A program made the position numbers and the translations under genes. A stretch of 64,000 nucleotides of DNA. It comes from Phoma sp. XZ068 (Eukaryota > Ascomycota > Dothideomycetes > Pleosporales > Didymellaceae). Every line of letters starts with the position of its first letter. Position 1 is the stretch's first letter. The stretch is taken from positions 1,054,001 through 1,118,000 of the forward strand of contig RBKR01000013.1 in assembly GCA_004835665.1 (NCBI GenBank). Direction: 5' to 3'. Below are positions 23,536 through 34,029 of this stretch, piece by piece. Below the pieces are notes generated by a model. That model ran no database searches and was not told the DNA's origin. It saw only the letters and a list, made by a program, of their open reading frames with translations.

Positions 23536-23664
23536 TCATACAGAGTGGTCTTCTTCGGGTTCAGACTTTGCGACAAAGTCCTCTTCTTTGGGTTCAGATT
23601 TTGTTGCAGAGTCATCTCCTTCGGGTTCAGACTTTGTCGCTGAACCTTCCCTCATACGGCTCAT
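23536..23664 (-). CDS. candidate acidic 42-aa ORF built on an 11-residue repeat
   Basis: Just downstream of the velB stop, a minus-strand ATG opens a 42-codon frame made almost entirely of the repeats at 23549-23647. Each 11-residue unit contains the motif (A/V)(T/A)KSEP followed by Glu/Asp/Gly. Several unit differences fall at third positions in this frame (GCG/GCA, AAG/AAA, GAT/GAG/GAC), as expected if it is or was translated. It could be a small protein, a C-terminal exon belonging to an unseen gene form, or only 3' UTR of velB. A TTTCCAG acceptor-like site lies just upstream, but no donor in velB gives the right phase. Confidence 0.25.
   Translation of the reverse strand: MSRMREGSATKSEPEGDDSATKSEPKEEDFVAKSEPEEDHSV
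23549..23647. repeat. 33-bp tandem repeat, three copies
   Basis: Three consecutive 33-bp units (23549-23581, 23582-23614, 23615-23647) share the core GGTTCAGAYTTTG. The unit length is a multiple of three, and both strands stay open through the array. It lies in the 3' flank of velB. Confidence 0.9.
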
Positions 23665-23699
23665 TAAACGCTTGCGCTGGAAATGGACGGCCCCTACGC

Positions 23700-24958
23700 T
23701 CAGTCATCAGCATCATACTCGGACTGGTTTGCCAAGGTGCGAGGACCGTCTTTGCGAATTGGGATTTTTATTCCCTGTTGCGCAAAGCACTTGCTGAGAG
23801 TCGTGCTCTCAATGACACCGGGAAACTTCTTCGCAGAGTAAACAGTGAAGGGGTCCGAAAAGCAGCTGGCAAGCATGGGAGTTTTCTCGCCGTGAGCAAG
23901 AATGCTACTAGCATTTTCGCCACTGCCGATGTTGAAGATCATGAACTTGAGCCTGTGGTTGTCAACGCCGATTACGTGGAGATGATGTGTTTGGAGAGCT
24001 TACCTGAAGGTGCCCTCTGTGCGCACAGAGAGATCCTGAAGGACGAACCAGAAGCCGGGCTTGCCTTCTGGATCGTTCAGTTTGAAAGCGTTAACGGATG
24101 TCTGGCCGATAAGATTTCGGGTGTGATTCGAGCTCGAATTAGGTGCAGGCACGGCAGGTTGACCGTAATTGGCGCCATACGGAGGAAAGCCCGGTGGTGC
24201 CTGACCACCGTAGTACTGTGGCTGACCATATGGATGCGGTGCTGGTACTGGTTGGCCGTAGGCATTGTACTGCATGTGAGGCAAGAACATTTGGCGATCT
24301 GGCGCCGGAGGGAAAGATGTCGTTACACTGCTGGAGATGCTGACAGTGGGCGCCGCGCTACTGTGGCGGACCAGGTTGCAGGCGCCGCGCGAAGTATCCT
24401 CATGCCAGAGGTCGACGACGAGGGTGTAGAAGGTAGTGTCAATATCGTTAGCATCAATTTCCTGGCCCGTTGCGCCGTCGCACAATATGAGGCGGATGCA
24501 AGGAGGCGGAGTGATTGGGCGTCGGTCCTGTCATTGGCCACATGTCTCAGCTCTGTGCCTCTACCAAAGCAATGGGTTGCTGCGCGAGCTGTCTTACCTT
24601 GTCGCCAAACCCACACATTCGGGCTCTGATGGGCTGCTGGTCGACCCGTAACCTGCTATCTGTGAGCTCACGTACGGGTAGTAGCAAGAGGAAACACGCA
24701 CCTGTAAGTCTTGCCGTTGTGCTGGCCTACGTAGTCACCGTTTTGGTCGCCAGGAGGCATGTCTCGATACATGATCTGGGTTTGCAGTTGCTGCGGCGGA
24801 GGCTGCTGTTGCTGCTGCCCAGGGGCGGGGAGGTGCATCATCTGCTGGGTAGGGTCGTGAAGTTGCGGCGGTGGAGGCAGCGGGGCAGCGCCGGGACGCT
24901 GCTGCTGTGGTGGTGCTGGGATGGGATACTGGTTGTTCTGACGAGAATGTGGATACAT
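23700..24958 (-). CDS. velB: velvet-family developmental regulator VelB, 362 aa
   Basis: Four exons (24958-24702, 24652-24598, 24527-24004, 23952-23700) with introns of 49, 70 and 51 bp, all GT..AG and in phase. The N-terminus is Gln/Pro-rich with a glutamine run. The velvet domain begins at QQPIRARMCGFGDKDRRP and continues with PPPCIRLIL, NDIDTTFYTLVVDLW and LVRHSS. As in other VelB proteins it is split by a Pro/Gly/Tyr/Gln-rich insertion (about residues 150-215), then resumes with ARNLIG-type TRNLIGQT, FWFVLQDLSVRTEGTF, SCFSDPFTVYSAKKFPGVIEST and IKIPIRKDG. VelB pairs with VeA and VosA and acts in the nucleus on light-dependent development, secondary metabolism and spore maturation. The start is the first ATG of an open segment bounded upstream by an in-frame stop; an extra upstream exon is possible. 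Confidence 0.93.
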
Positions 24959-26124
24959 GATGGCTGGGATACGACGCCTGTGCGGTCGATCACGCCGGTG
25001 ATGGGAACTTGCTGGGCGGGCGAATATGCGCAGGGGCCCAGGAGCTCAGGAATCAGCGGCTACCACAGCTCGGCTTCTCACTGGCCTGCGCTGCTGCTGG
25101 TGACTGCGGTGGTTGAGATGCGCGGTGCGCGCTGCTGGCGAGAGCTCTTAGCTATCGCGCCAGAGGGGTGCTGCGGGAAGTCGCGACTAGCGGGTTGCGG
25201 GGAGGGCGGAAATTACGCTCTGGGACGATGATGGCCCCAACGGGTTCTTGTGTTCGTACCAGCCAAATGGGCCACACACTGCGAGGCTGCGAGCGTTGTG
25301 TGTAACTCTTGTAGTGGTACCCGCCGTCACAGCTGGTATTTGGGTAACTGGAGGAGGCAGTGGAAGAGGAGGAAGGGAAGGGGAGGAAGAAGTGTGCAAC
25401 GAAAACGGACGAGAACTAAGAAACGCACCGACTCTATTTGCACACACACGCTGGGTGCGGTGCTTTTCCAGGTGCAGCCTCAGTACCATGGCTGACTTCG
25501 GCTGAGGCTCTGAGGCTTGGGCAATCGCAGTGGGCCAAGTGTGATGTCTGGTACCCTCATTAATTACCACATCGCGCCCACGGTTCGTCCCATTCGTTCC
25601 CACTGCAAGCTGGCCGCGGGAACTTGCGCACCCTTTCCAGAGCAACGGTAGCCGGTGCCCGCAAGCCTCACCAGTGCTGCAAGCCATCTTTCCTTTGTGA
25701 GGTGCACTTGAGACGGCATCTGAGTCGACGTCGTGCCTGAACGTGTATCAAGGTGCTCCAAGGCCTCAAGTATACTCACCCCATGATCATGCGTTCCGCT
25801 GCTGCTGCTCGTCGCTACCGCAACATTATCGAGGGGTAAGGCTAGGCAGCATCCACAATCCTTGGATCACCGTTCGTCAGCAACTCTATTGGGACAACAT
25901 TTTGGCAAGTTGAGTTTTGATTGGTTTGTTATTTCACCGCCCAAGAGAATATTCCTTTTTCTACACTGTACCGATATGCACATGGGTGTCCGTGCCAACA
26001 CTTGACGTCTTCTAGGCGCTGTTGAGTATTGCATACTACACTTTCCTCCTTGCTGTTGCCATGTAATATCCACGCACCAATATTTAAACTTCCACAGATC
26101 GCCATCAATGAACCCTAGAGGCTT
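24959..26124. other. velB upstream region
   Basis: These 1166 bp separate the velB start from the HEL2 stop. They should hold the velB promoter and a possibly long leader. The frames present on both strands, including one of 166 codons at 25187-25687, show no family features. Confidence 0.5.
25350..25392 (-). promoter_or_regulatory. CT-rich tract upstream of velB
   Basis: About 43 bases are almost pure pyrimidine on the velB coding strand, roughly 390-430 bp before its ATG. CT-rich tracts near transcription starts are common in fungal promoters; the role here is inferred. Confidence 0.4.
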
Positions 26125-28577
26125 CTAACCGAAATGGAACAGCGTCTGCTTCTTATTCTTGTTGCCCTTCTTCTTGCCCCCTGCACTATCTTCAGCTGCT
26201 GGTGTTGTCGACCCACTTGCGCCAGCACTTGGCGCGCCCCAAGCCTGGTTGACTGGTGTGTTCCGACCGCTGTGGTCTCGTCTCAGACCGAGACCCGTGT
26301 ATCCCGGGCTGAAGATGGTGGTTGTCGGCTTGGGTGCTGCGGGCAGGGCGGGGAATGCATCTGCTATCGCCTTGTTGCTCTTGTTGGCCAGTCCAGTTGA
26401 AGACGCAACGCGAGATGGAACAGGCGACACACCCGTGCTGCGGACAGGAGCAGGCTTGGACGAAGAGGACATCCACGGTGTCTGGCCAGGCTTGGCTCCA
26501 ATGCCGCCGCTGCGGCTTGACGAACCTGCTGCAGGCAAGGCAGGGAATGGGTTGCCAGATGACGCAGTCGACCAACTCGCCTTCCGGTTAGCTTGCGATC
26601 GTTGTGACTGCGCTGTTGAGCTCTTCAGCTTCAAAACTCTTGATCCTCCACTCGTCGCAGTACCACCGTTCAGTGCGCGTTCTGTTGCCGAGCCAGGCAA
26701 TGACGGGTAATCCTCGTTGATTGCTTTCCAGTCGCTCCACGCCTTCAGCAGACCTTGTTGCTTAGCCGGGATCTCAAAGATGTCAGCCAGTTCCTTCACC
26801 AGCTTACCCAGCTCCTTCGAGTCGCTATCGAAAAGAGCAAACAATCCTTCGATGAACTGTGCTGGTGAGACCTTATCGTTCCGGTATGCCGAGACGTCTG
26901 CTCGGAATTGTTGCAGCTTGATCTGGTCGTTGCGAAGCATGTTCGTCGCCCGTTCGGTAACAGCGTTGTGTCGCAGAAGTCGCGCCTGATCTTGTGGAGT
27001 CTGCGGTACAATAGGTTGCGAGTTAAGGCTCAATTGGCCAATGCTATTCGTCACATTGTTCACAGACGGTTGATTGGGCCTGGACGCAGTTTGTGTCGCT
27101 GGCGCGGTTGTACTCGATGCCGGTCGAGCTGCAAACGCCTCACCAGGTGTGGGAGTTGAAAGCTGGCCACCGAATGCACGTCCAGTCGCTCCAGACTGCT
27201 GAGCTTCGACTTGTCGTTGAAACGCAAGCTCTGCTCTGCTGAGTGTCTGCGCAGATGACGCAGGCAGTGCTTCTGCGTTTGGATCCCTGCCTCTACCACG
27301 ACCTCTGCCACCTTCTCGTCTCCGGTCGTCTCGTCTACCGTGGTCCTGCTCGTGTGGTGCGCGAAAGTTTTGGAATCCGGACATGTCCACCCGTCTCGCA
27401 TCTCGAAGAGCGTCCTTGGTCAACCCATTTGGATGAGCCTCGATCTGATGAGCCTTAAGATCCATTTCCGAATCAAAGACGACAAATTTCTTCTCCAAGC
27501 ATTCTCGGTCTGGGCAAACGAAGTGGTCTTTCTTGAAGTGCTGTTCAAGCGCATCGTAGTTGGTATAGTACTGCTGCTGCCGGCTGCCATCCCGACGGTC
27601 ACAAATGTGGCAGCGCTCGTGCTTATCTCGACAATGTGTGTATAGCTCGTCGTCTCCGTAAAAGCGCTGGCGACAGAATCCGCACTCAGGGTGGCCTTTG
27701 AAACCGCTCTGGTCGATCGCGCCAGGATTGTCGTCGCCAAACTTTTGGTGCTTCCGCAGGTCTGCAAAGGTGAAAAGCTCGTGCTCATGGGTGAAGACCT
27801 TCTTGTTTCTGGTACAGAGGTCACTAGAATCAGTCAGCAATTGGCCAGAGCGTATATTGGACATCAGGGTACTGTCGTAACTTACCACATAACTTTTCCG
27901 TGCGCCGTCTTCGTATGTCGGTGCAAATCAGGCCAGCCTAAGCACGCAACATCACACTCGCTGTCAGGGCAATTGTACTGCAGTAACAACCTAGCATCCT
28001 CGAAAATCTCGGCCTTCTCGAACTTGATTCCGAGGTTGTCATCAGTCTTGAAGAAGTCGCTTGTCGCGAATTCTTGGTATGGCTTCTCGTGTTCGTCGGT
28101 AAGTATGACATGGTCAGACTCAGTTCTGCAATGCGCGCAAGCTTTGGTCTTGTATAGCGCCCTCATTCTGATTGAGCAGATATGACAGGTCCTGTGGTTG
28201 CATGGTGCAATAGCCGTGTGCTGCACGGGCGAGGCGCAAATGAAGCAGACCTCCGCATCGTCGTCGATGGCTTCCTCCGCGGGCTGTTTTTCGACTCTGG
28301 GCGAAGTTTCGCCTTGCTCTTTTCCGTCTACTGCGGGCGCTTTACCCTTGTCTGCCGCCGGTCGTCCACCGCGGTTGTTTGCGCCGTCCGCTCTCCCATG
28401 GCCCCCTCGTCCGCGGCCACCTGCAGAGCCTCCCCTGCCTCGTCCTCGAGACCCGTGAGATTCATGCCCCTCCTCAGCCCCAGAATGTCCTCCCCTACCA
28501 CGTCCTCGGCCTCTTCCTCCTCGTCTCGCTGGGCTCGTAGGTCCCTGTGAGTTTTCCTGAGCTCCAGTATCGGCCAT
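26125..28577 (-). CDS. hel2: RING/C2H2 E3 ubiquitin ligase, HEL2/ZNF598 homologue, 796 aa
   Basis: Exons 28577-27886 and 27823-26125 join across a 62-bp intron to restore GKVMCDLCTRNKKVF, a hallmark of the family. The first 100 residues are Arg/Gly-rich. A C3HC4-type RING lies at about 111-150 (Cys111, 114, 126, His128, Cys131, 134, 147, 150). It is followed by C2H2-type fingers in CDVACLGWPDLHRHTKTAH, CGFCRQRFYGDDELYTHCR, CHICDRRD and the HFVCPDRECLEKK stretch. The long C-terminal part is Ser/Ala/Pro-rich with a helical segment (DSDSKELGKLVKELADIFEIP) and a Lys-rich end. The family detects collided ribosomes and ubiquitinates small-subunit proteins such as uS10, starting no-go decay and ribosome quality control in the cytosol. 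Length and domain order match the family. Confidence 0.92.
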
Positions 28578-29079
28578 CGCGGGGTATTCGTCTATGGTAA
28601 AGCTTGTTTGCGGTGGTATGTGCAGGTAATTGAAATGCTAGGTGTTACAGAGAATGGAGAAATAGGTACAGTGAAGCAGCAAGAGAGGCAGTTGGCGCGG
28701 GCCAGCGACGGCGACTATTAAGTGTGTCTGTCAACGAGGGTCTGTGAAAGTTACGAGATGACGCTCCTCGGCAAGCGAATCAATGACGGAAAGGTCCAAG
28801 CGCAGTAGCATCAGCCACAAGCGAACAGCCTTGACCCAGTCATTGAAGTGACTCAGGCACGCATTTGGACGTAGTGCTGAATGATTCGAAATGATGCTCT
28901 CAAAGTTCCAATTACCTGCATGGAGGGAAGCTGTGACTCTGCTGACAAACATATGCGTGGCGCCTACATAGCCCTATATTGGGAACATTCCGTTCTCATT
29001 GCTAGTGTGCCTGCGATCTCTAAGGCTTCAAGCTCGAGCTAGCTGCATATGTCACACATGTCCATCTATATGCAAGGCA
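28578..29079. other. intergenic between HEL2 and MND1
   Basis: These 502 bp hold the promoter and leader of HEL2 and the 3' flank of MND1, both on the minus strand. No further gene was seen. Confidence 0.6.
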
Positions 29080-29831
29080 TCAAAGCTCCCGGAGTCCTCC
29101 GTCCTCGTCGTCCCACTCATCACCGTAAAGATCTCTCAGAATACCGACCTGGCTTTCTCGGTCGGACACCCGCTCTTTGAGCCAGCCCTCCATGCAGTAG
29201 ATGTGCTCTGTAAACTTGTCGGCAGCTGCTTGTGAGCGTTGGGTATCCTCAATCTTTTTGTTAAGCTCGACTGGGTCATATTCACTGTATGCAGCGAGCT
29301 CCGTGCGGAGCGTCTCGACTTCCTTGGTGAGATCTTCGTGCTTTGTGACAAGTGTCTTGCGATCACCACCTATTGATATCAGTCATGCGCTCTGCGCGTC
29401 ATAACGTGACACACCTGTCTCCGCGAATAATTCCTCGTCGTCTGCTCGTGCGACACCTGCTTGGTCGACCTTCCCCTGCAGCTCCTTGACTGTGGCATTG
29501 GCCTTGTTGTAGCCTTCCTGTGCCTTTGCCAATGAGATCTCCTTCGTCTTCTTTGCTTCGCTTGGAAAGCTCCAGTACCAGTTGCCAATACCGATCTTCT
29601 CCGAATAGATTAAAGAATCGGCTTGAAGCGCTTGCAGGTAGTCTTTCACCGCCATGCCGTTAATGGAGGCGATTGTTGGTATCAGCTTCTCTAGGTCTTT
29701 AATGCTGTACGCGAGCGCTGTCTTGTGAAACCAGGCGAGGATTGTAGCTTGCTTTTGAGCATTGATTGTGGTCTTAGGTGCCTGATGTAGATCAGTACCT
29801 GTGTGTGAGTGCAATGGGGTGATCTTACCAT
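29080..29831 (-). CDS. mnd1: meiotic nuclear division protein Mnd1, 219 aa
   Basis: Three exons: 29831-29829, 29781-29415 and 29369-29080. The first coding exon is only the ATG, followed at once by GTAAGA; the 47-bp intron ends in CATCAG and the protein continues APKTTINAQKQATILAWFHK, the conserved Mnd1 start. A second 45-bp intron precedes GGDRKTLV. The N-terminal winged-helix part (ALAYSIKDLEKLIP through NWYWSFPSE) is followed by a long coiled coil (EISLAKAQEGYNKANATVKEL onward) and a short C-terminal helix rich in Asp/Glu. The length is the same as the family norm. Mnd1 pairs with Hop2 and stimulates Dmc1/Rad51 strand invasion in meiosis. Confidence 0.92.
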
Positions 29832-30231
29832 GAAGACTATTTGGCTGCAGCGAATGCAGTGCCTTATGATGAACAGTAATACGGTGTGAGCTGAGAGAGC
29901 TTGCAACTGGAAGAAAGGAAGTGGGTGGTATGAGATGGGAACCGGGCGTGCCTTCCTCGATACATGACGCTAGCCAGCAACATTCGGGGAGGCAGTCGCT
30001 CTCAACTGTTCCACCTATTTTAAACCCAGACATCTGCATCGAGCGAAGCGGTTTCCTGTGCTCACTCGTCTTTTGGTCTTGGATACCGGTTGCTGTAACA
30101 ACCTTTCAGCATCACTGAGCTTGTTCCTCAGCGCACTAACTCAGGAGACGGTCTCGCCTCCAATCTTGATCATCTCCTTTGCAAAATACCTCCTGTGGCT
30201 GTCTTGAAGCAACGTTCAATGCGAGATGCCG
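29832..30231. other. intergenic between MND1 and the RRN10-like gene
   Basis: These 400 bp hold the MND1 promoter and leader and the 3' flank of the RRN10-like gene. A reading frame extends upstream from MND1 exon 2 through the intron and leader, but it lacks conservation and is not taken as coding. Confidence 0.6.
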
Positions 30232-30913
30232 TCAATCCGACTCCTCTGAAGAGTAGCGTGAACCGTCGCTCATTGATTCGCTGTCTGCCTCGATGGACAC
30301 TTCCCTCGACTTGGAGCTTTCCGCAACGGTCTCGTCATGGTCATCCCCTAACCCGAGCGCCTTCTCTTCCTCCTCGTTGGCGGCTTCAGTGAAGGCAAAA
30401 TCTCCGGTCTCACCAAGGACTTCTCTTGCGGTCTCTTCTATAAGAATGCCAAATGCGATTAGTGCAGTCTCGTCCATGTATCTCCAGGCGGGCTGGCTGT
30501 CGCCTTCCGCGGTTCGCGAATAGAGCTTGGATACATATGCCTGGATTGCGCTCAGCATTTCGCTGCTTGGTAACCGTTGATCTGCTGGCAGGCGTGCGTG
30601 AGCGTTGTAGTAGTCCGTTTCTTCGTATCTAATGGGTGCGTTGGCCTGTTTGAAAAGGACCTCGTCAGGGCGGAGAGGCTGTCGAGAGCCTTTCACGTCC
30701 TTGACATTGCCAACCAATCCTGCTTGTGTAGCACGTCCTTTGCTAGCGTCAGCTTTATGCCTACACCACTCTCGTCCTCAATTGTTTACCTGCTACTGCA
30801 TCATACACATTGGCAGCGCGTCTGAATGACTTCCCCTCTACTGCGTCCTCATCGCCAGCTGAAGATTCAGAAGACGGACGTGTATATCTCCCGGAGAACG
30901 GACGGCGCGACAT
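30232..30913 (-). CDS. RNA polymerase I upstream activation factor subunit, Rrn10-like, 209 aa
   Basis: Exons 30913-30790 and 30737-30232 with a 52-bp intron (GTAAAC..AAG). The start MSRRPFSGRY is followed by a Ser/Asp-rich N-terminus. The conserved block matches what I recall of yeast Rrn10: a DEVLFKQANAPIRYEE segment, then LPSSEMLSAIQAYVSKLY, then MDETALIAFGILIEETAREVL, in the same order and spacing as yeast AFDETSLITLGLLIEKWV. The C-terminal 45 residues are acidic and serine-rich. Rrn10 is part of UAF, which binds the rDNA upstream element. The yeast protein is shorter (about 145 aa). The assignment rests on recalled motif similarity and should be treated as probable. Confidence 0.65.
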
Positions 30914-31064
30914 TGTCGCGTTTCGATGTACAGTGGCCGGGGGCTTGCACCGAAAAGTTTAGCGCGGTGAAGGTCAGACGCTAACGCCAGGCAGCCGACG
31001 TCATCCTCGCTCGAGTCACGACAAGCTCTCTGTCAACCTTCACGCGCAAAGTATGTAGGCGCAT
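30914..31064. promoter_or_regulatory. 151-bp bidirectional promoter
   Basis: Only 151 bp separate the divergent start codons of the RRN10-like gene and the CSA-like gene, so both must be driven from here. No TATA box is evident. The stretch is compact, with several CpG-containing words. Confidence 0.6.
31053..31058 (+). promoter_or_regulatory. start-stop element (ATGTAG) before the CSA-like gene
   Basis: An ATG followed immediately by TAG lies seven bases before the main ATG. If it is within the transcript, such a minimal upstream frame could stall or lower initiation at the main start. Whether transcription starts upstream of it is unknown. Confidence 0.35.
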
Positions 31065-32450
31065 ATGACCACCCAACAGCACCTGCTCGACCGCGCATAT
31101 GGTTTCACACATAATGACGTTCTCAAACGCGCAACCGCCACCAGCCTCATTTACGCGCTGCAACCAGCCGCCGTGACCTTCAGCCAGCGGCTGCCTGCTG
31201 CAGACGACCCTCATGCACACATTCCCGCACACGTTGCGGGCGTGAATGCCTTGACCATCGACAGGTTCGAAGGACGGTACCTTCTGTCGGGCGGCGCCGA
31301 CTCATCGATTGCGATATGGGACCTCGAAGCCCAACCCGCCAGCACTCAAAGTGGAGAGACATGCCTCCCTCTTTCGGCAGTGAACAAAACAGCAAAGGAG
31401 CATAAGTTAGGCATTACCCAGCTGTCGTTTTATCCTTTCGACTCACTCGCCTTCCTCACGTCCTCGTACGACCACACCGTCAAGCTCTACTCGAGCGAAA
31501 CTCTCGCAGCCTCAGCCTCCTTCGATCTCGACGCCGTAGTTTATAACATCTCCCTCTCCCCGATCGCCTCGCACCTCCTCGTTGCCTGCGCAACCCAAGG
31601 CCCGAACGTTCGCTTGATCGATCTACGCTCCGGCGCAACAACACACAGTCTTGCCGGCCACTCGGGTGCTGTACTCTCCACAGCCTGGAGTCCTGTGACA
31701 GACCACCTCCTCGCATCCGGCGCCACAGACGGCACTGTGCGCTTCTGGGATATTCGGCGCAGCGTTGGCTCTCTAGGCACTCTCGACCTCGAAGATTCTG
31801 CAGGCCGCACCGGTGCACCAACGCATTCGTACTCGCACAACCAGGCTCGTGGACAAGCGCACCGCGGTGCCGTAAATGGGATCGTATGGACAGAAGATGG
31901 GCGGCATCTAGTGACCGCAGGACACGATCAAAGAATCAGAGTCTGGGATACAAGCACGTACGCCAATACCCTCGCGAACTTCGGCCCCATGGTGAAAAAT
32001 AATGGTCTCGCGCCTACTATACCGGTCTTGCCTCCCAGACACAACCTGTCGGCGCATGCAGACATCATGTTGTATCCGAACGAGCACGAGATCTTGTTCT
32101 ACGAGCTCTTTGACGGCAAGATCCTGCGGCGCATGCGACGCCCTGAAGTTGTAAAGCGCGCTGCTGACGTTGCTGCAAACAATGCGAAGGGCAAAGGCCA
32201 GCGCAATACTAAGGATCGCATCACGAGTCTGGCGTGGAGGGCGCATGACGTGGAAATGTATTCTGCACATGCGGATGGGAGTATATGCGCTTGGATACCG
32301 CGGACGGAGGAGGATGTTGAGGCAGATGAGGAGGAGCGGGTGGAAGAAGAGGAGAGAGACGAAGAGAGGAAGAGGAAGAGGGATGTGCTCGACGATATCT
32401 ATGCTGGATTGACGAAGAGGAATATCACGTTTGGAAATATGGGGTTGTAG
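31065..32450 (+). CDS. WD40 repair protein, CSA/ERCC8 (Rad28) homologue, 461 aa
   Basis: A single-exon gene. WD40 repeats follow in order: VNALTIDRFEGRYLLSGGAD..IAIWDLE; GITQLSFYPFDSLAFLTSSYDHTVKLY; VYNISLSPIASHLLVACATQ..VRLIDLRSG; AVLSTAWSPVTDHLLASGATDGTVRFWDIRR; AVNGIVWTEDGRHLVTAGHDQRIRVWD; and a last repeat ending DGSICAWIP. The match to human ERCC8 is strong in order and wording, including the N-terminal EGRYxLSGG and the TLxNxG segment. A charged Glu/Arg-rich tail follows. The family is the substrate receptor of a CUL4-DDB1 ligase in transcription-coupled nucleotide excision repair. It ends 124 bp from the convergent methyltransferase gene. Confidence 0.9.
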   Translation: MTTQQHLLDRAYGFTHNDVLKRATATSLIYALQPAAVTFSQRLPAADDPHAHIPAHVAGVNALTIDRFEGRYLLSGGADSSIAIWDLEAQPASTQSGETCLPLSAVNKTAKEHKLGITQLSFYPFDSLAFLTSSYDHTVKLYSSETLAASASFDLDAVVYNISLSPIASHLLVACATQGPNVRLIDLRSGATTHSLAGHSGAVLSTAWSPVTDHLLASGATDGTVRFWDIRRSVGSLGTLDLEDSAGRTGAPTHSYSHNQARGQAHRGAVNGIVWTEDGRHLVTAGHDQRIRVWDTSTYANTLANFGPMVKNNGLAPTIPVLPPRHNLSAHADIMLYPNEHEILFYELFDGKILRRMRRPEVVKRAADVAANNAKGKGQRNTKDRITSLAWRAHDVEMYSAHADGSICAWIPRTEEDVEADEEERVEEEERDEERKRKRDVLDDIYAGLTKRNITFGNMGL

Positions 32451-32574
32451 TGGATGTAGATTAGATGGTTTTGGGCGCAAGCCGAAGAAATACCATTATC
32501 AATCCCTCCAGGCATTGAATTTCTAATGCTGTGATGTCTAGGTCTCCACTCTAAGCAATATGGCTGAGCTTGTC

Positions 32575-33757
32575 TTAAGTTTCATGTCGGTAGACGTGCA
32601 AGTAGACCTTCTCCTCCCCAAGCTGAACATCGCCAGGCAGCGGGTACTCTAGTAACGCCGTTTCTCTGAATCCAGCTTCAGCCATGAGATCGAAGAAGAC
32701 GCGCTCACTGTCATGCCGCATCTTCATCGCTATTGCAACAATGAGCTTTGGAGAGACGTCTGCTAGTCGACGCAGTGTGTTGACGAGTGCAGGGCTGGGA
32801 TATGTCAATTGTGATCGTGCGAGAGGTATTGAGAGTAATTAGCATACCTGCTGTCAGAATTATACGTGCAATCAGCGGCCACAACCAGGTCGATTCTGGA
32901 GTCTGGGCGTGTGAGCCATGGCGGTAGTTCAGCGTCCCAATCCAGTTCCTGGAAGGAAACGTTCGAGCCGTTTCGTAAGTTTCCAGTCGTTTCACTGATG
33001 TTCTTCTCGACGATTTCCTGGGCTTCAGGTAGATCGGAGAGATATACATTGCAGTTGGGGATGAGAGATGCAAGTGTGATGCCGACTATGCCACAGCCTG
33101 TGCCTAGTTCAAGGACGCCCCAGCTTACACTTGGATTGCGCGATGTGAAGCCTAGAGCTGTAGATAGCTCGCTCTCCTTCGGTGTGGTGAGGGTGTCTAT
33201 TTGGCAGGATAGTGTAATGCCAGCATCCCTTCAAGGTCAGTCCAAGAAACCAAGAAGGAGAAGGCGGCGTACCACAAGTGTCGAGCAATACTCTCCCCCG
33301 TCTCTTCCCAGACGCTTATTCTGCGATCAGCTATTTTGAATCTTCTCTCGACTAGCTTGACGGCTTCCTTGCTCCCGTGTGAATTGAATTCGGCGCTCCA
33401 TGCTGAGACGATGCCTTGAGAGTCTACTTGAGAAAGATTGGCAAATGTATCATATTGTGCCTTGGGCTCAACACCGACTCGTAGACGCAGAGGCCCCAAG
33501 GCGTAGTGTTTTTTCATGGGCAGTGTAATGGCCAGAGTCCGCATGTCTGCTGTCCAGTTCACAGTTCGCCATACCAATATCTCATCGCCTTGGAAGTCAC
33601 GCTCAGGCGAGATGAGTTCTGCCACCAGCTCAGCATCATAAGGTATGAAGGAGTCACCAAGATCGGAGGTAATGGTGATCAGACAGGAGACCTGGCTCTT
33701 GTTGGTGCCCTTTTCAGCGACAATGCGGGGCGTCTTGAGAAAGCGGACATAGCGCAT
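32575..33757 (-). CDS. protein-lysine methyltransferase, METTL21/Methyltransf_16 family, 361 aa
   Basis: Exons 33757-33273, 33228-32848 and 32794-32575 with introns of 44 and 53 bp. The N-terminal 160 residues are a family-specific region. The class I SAM-binding fold follows: LELGTGCGIVGITLA is motif I, VYLSDLPEAQEIVEKNI the acidic loop and adjoining helix, ELDWDAELP the next strand, and DLVVAADCTYNSDSSPALV the motif of this family near the active site. Relatives (yeast Rkm5, Efm proteins; human METTL21) methylate lysines of ribosomal proteins or elongation factors in the cytosol. Which substrate this one uses cannot be told. The short first intron has a weak GTACGC donor but is fixed by phase and by the WDAG join. 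Confidence 0.87.
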
Positions 33758-34029
33758 GACGGCTGATAAGTTTTGGTGTTGAGGCTGGTTCGACGTGGGG
33801 TAGGTGCCTGCTGGCGTGGGGTGGCCAAGGCGGCTAGAGTGAATGTTCCAAGGGACGGCGTCATATCCAACGACGTCAAGCCAGCGTTCAACATCTCACA
33901 AGCGCGACTTGCTGCCCCCCAGCGCCGAGCTACATGCGCACCGCCATCACCTGAGCCAATGCGCCGACCGCGCACGTCGCAGCACACCCCCTCACGCGAT
34001 TGCGAGTGCGAGTAAGCACAGCCGCCATC

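Noticed and set aside
23511..24629. A 372-codon plus-strand frame over velB
   Set aside because: It lies opposite velB exons and introns. The velvet domain on the minus strand is unambiguous.
25187..25687. A 166-codon minus-strand frame upstream of velB
   Set aside because: It is Ser/Pro/Thr-rich with no velvet features, ends before the velB start in a different frame, and probably reflects the CT-rich promoter tract.
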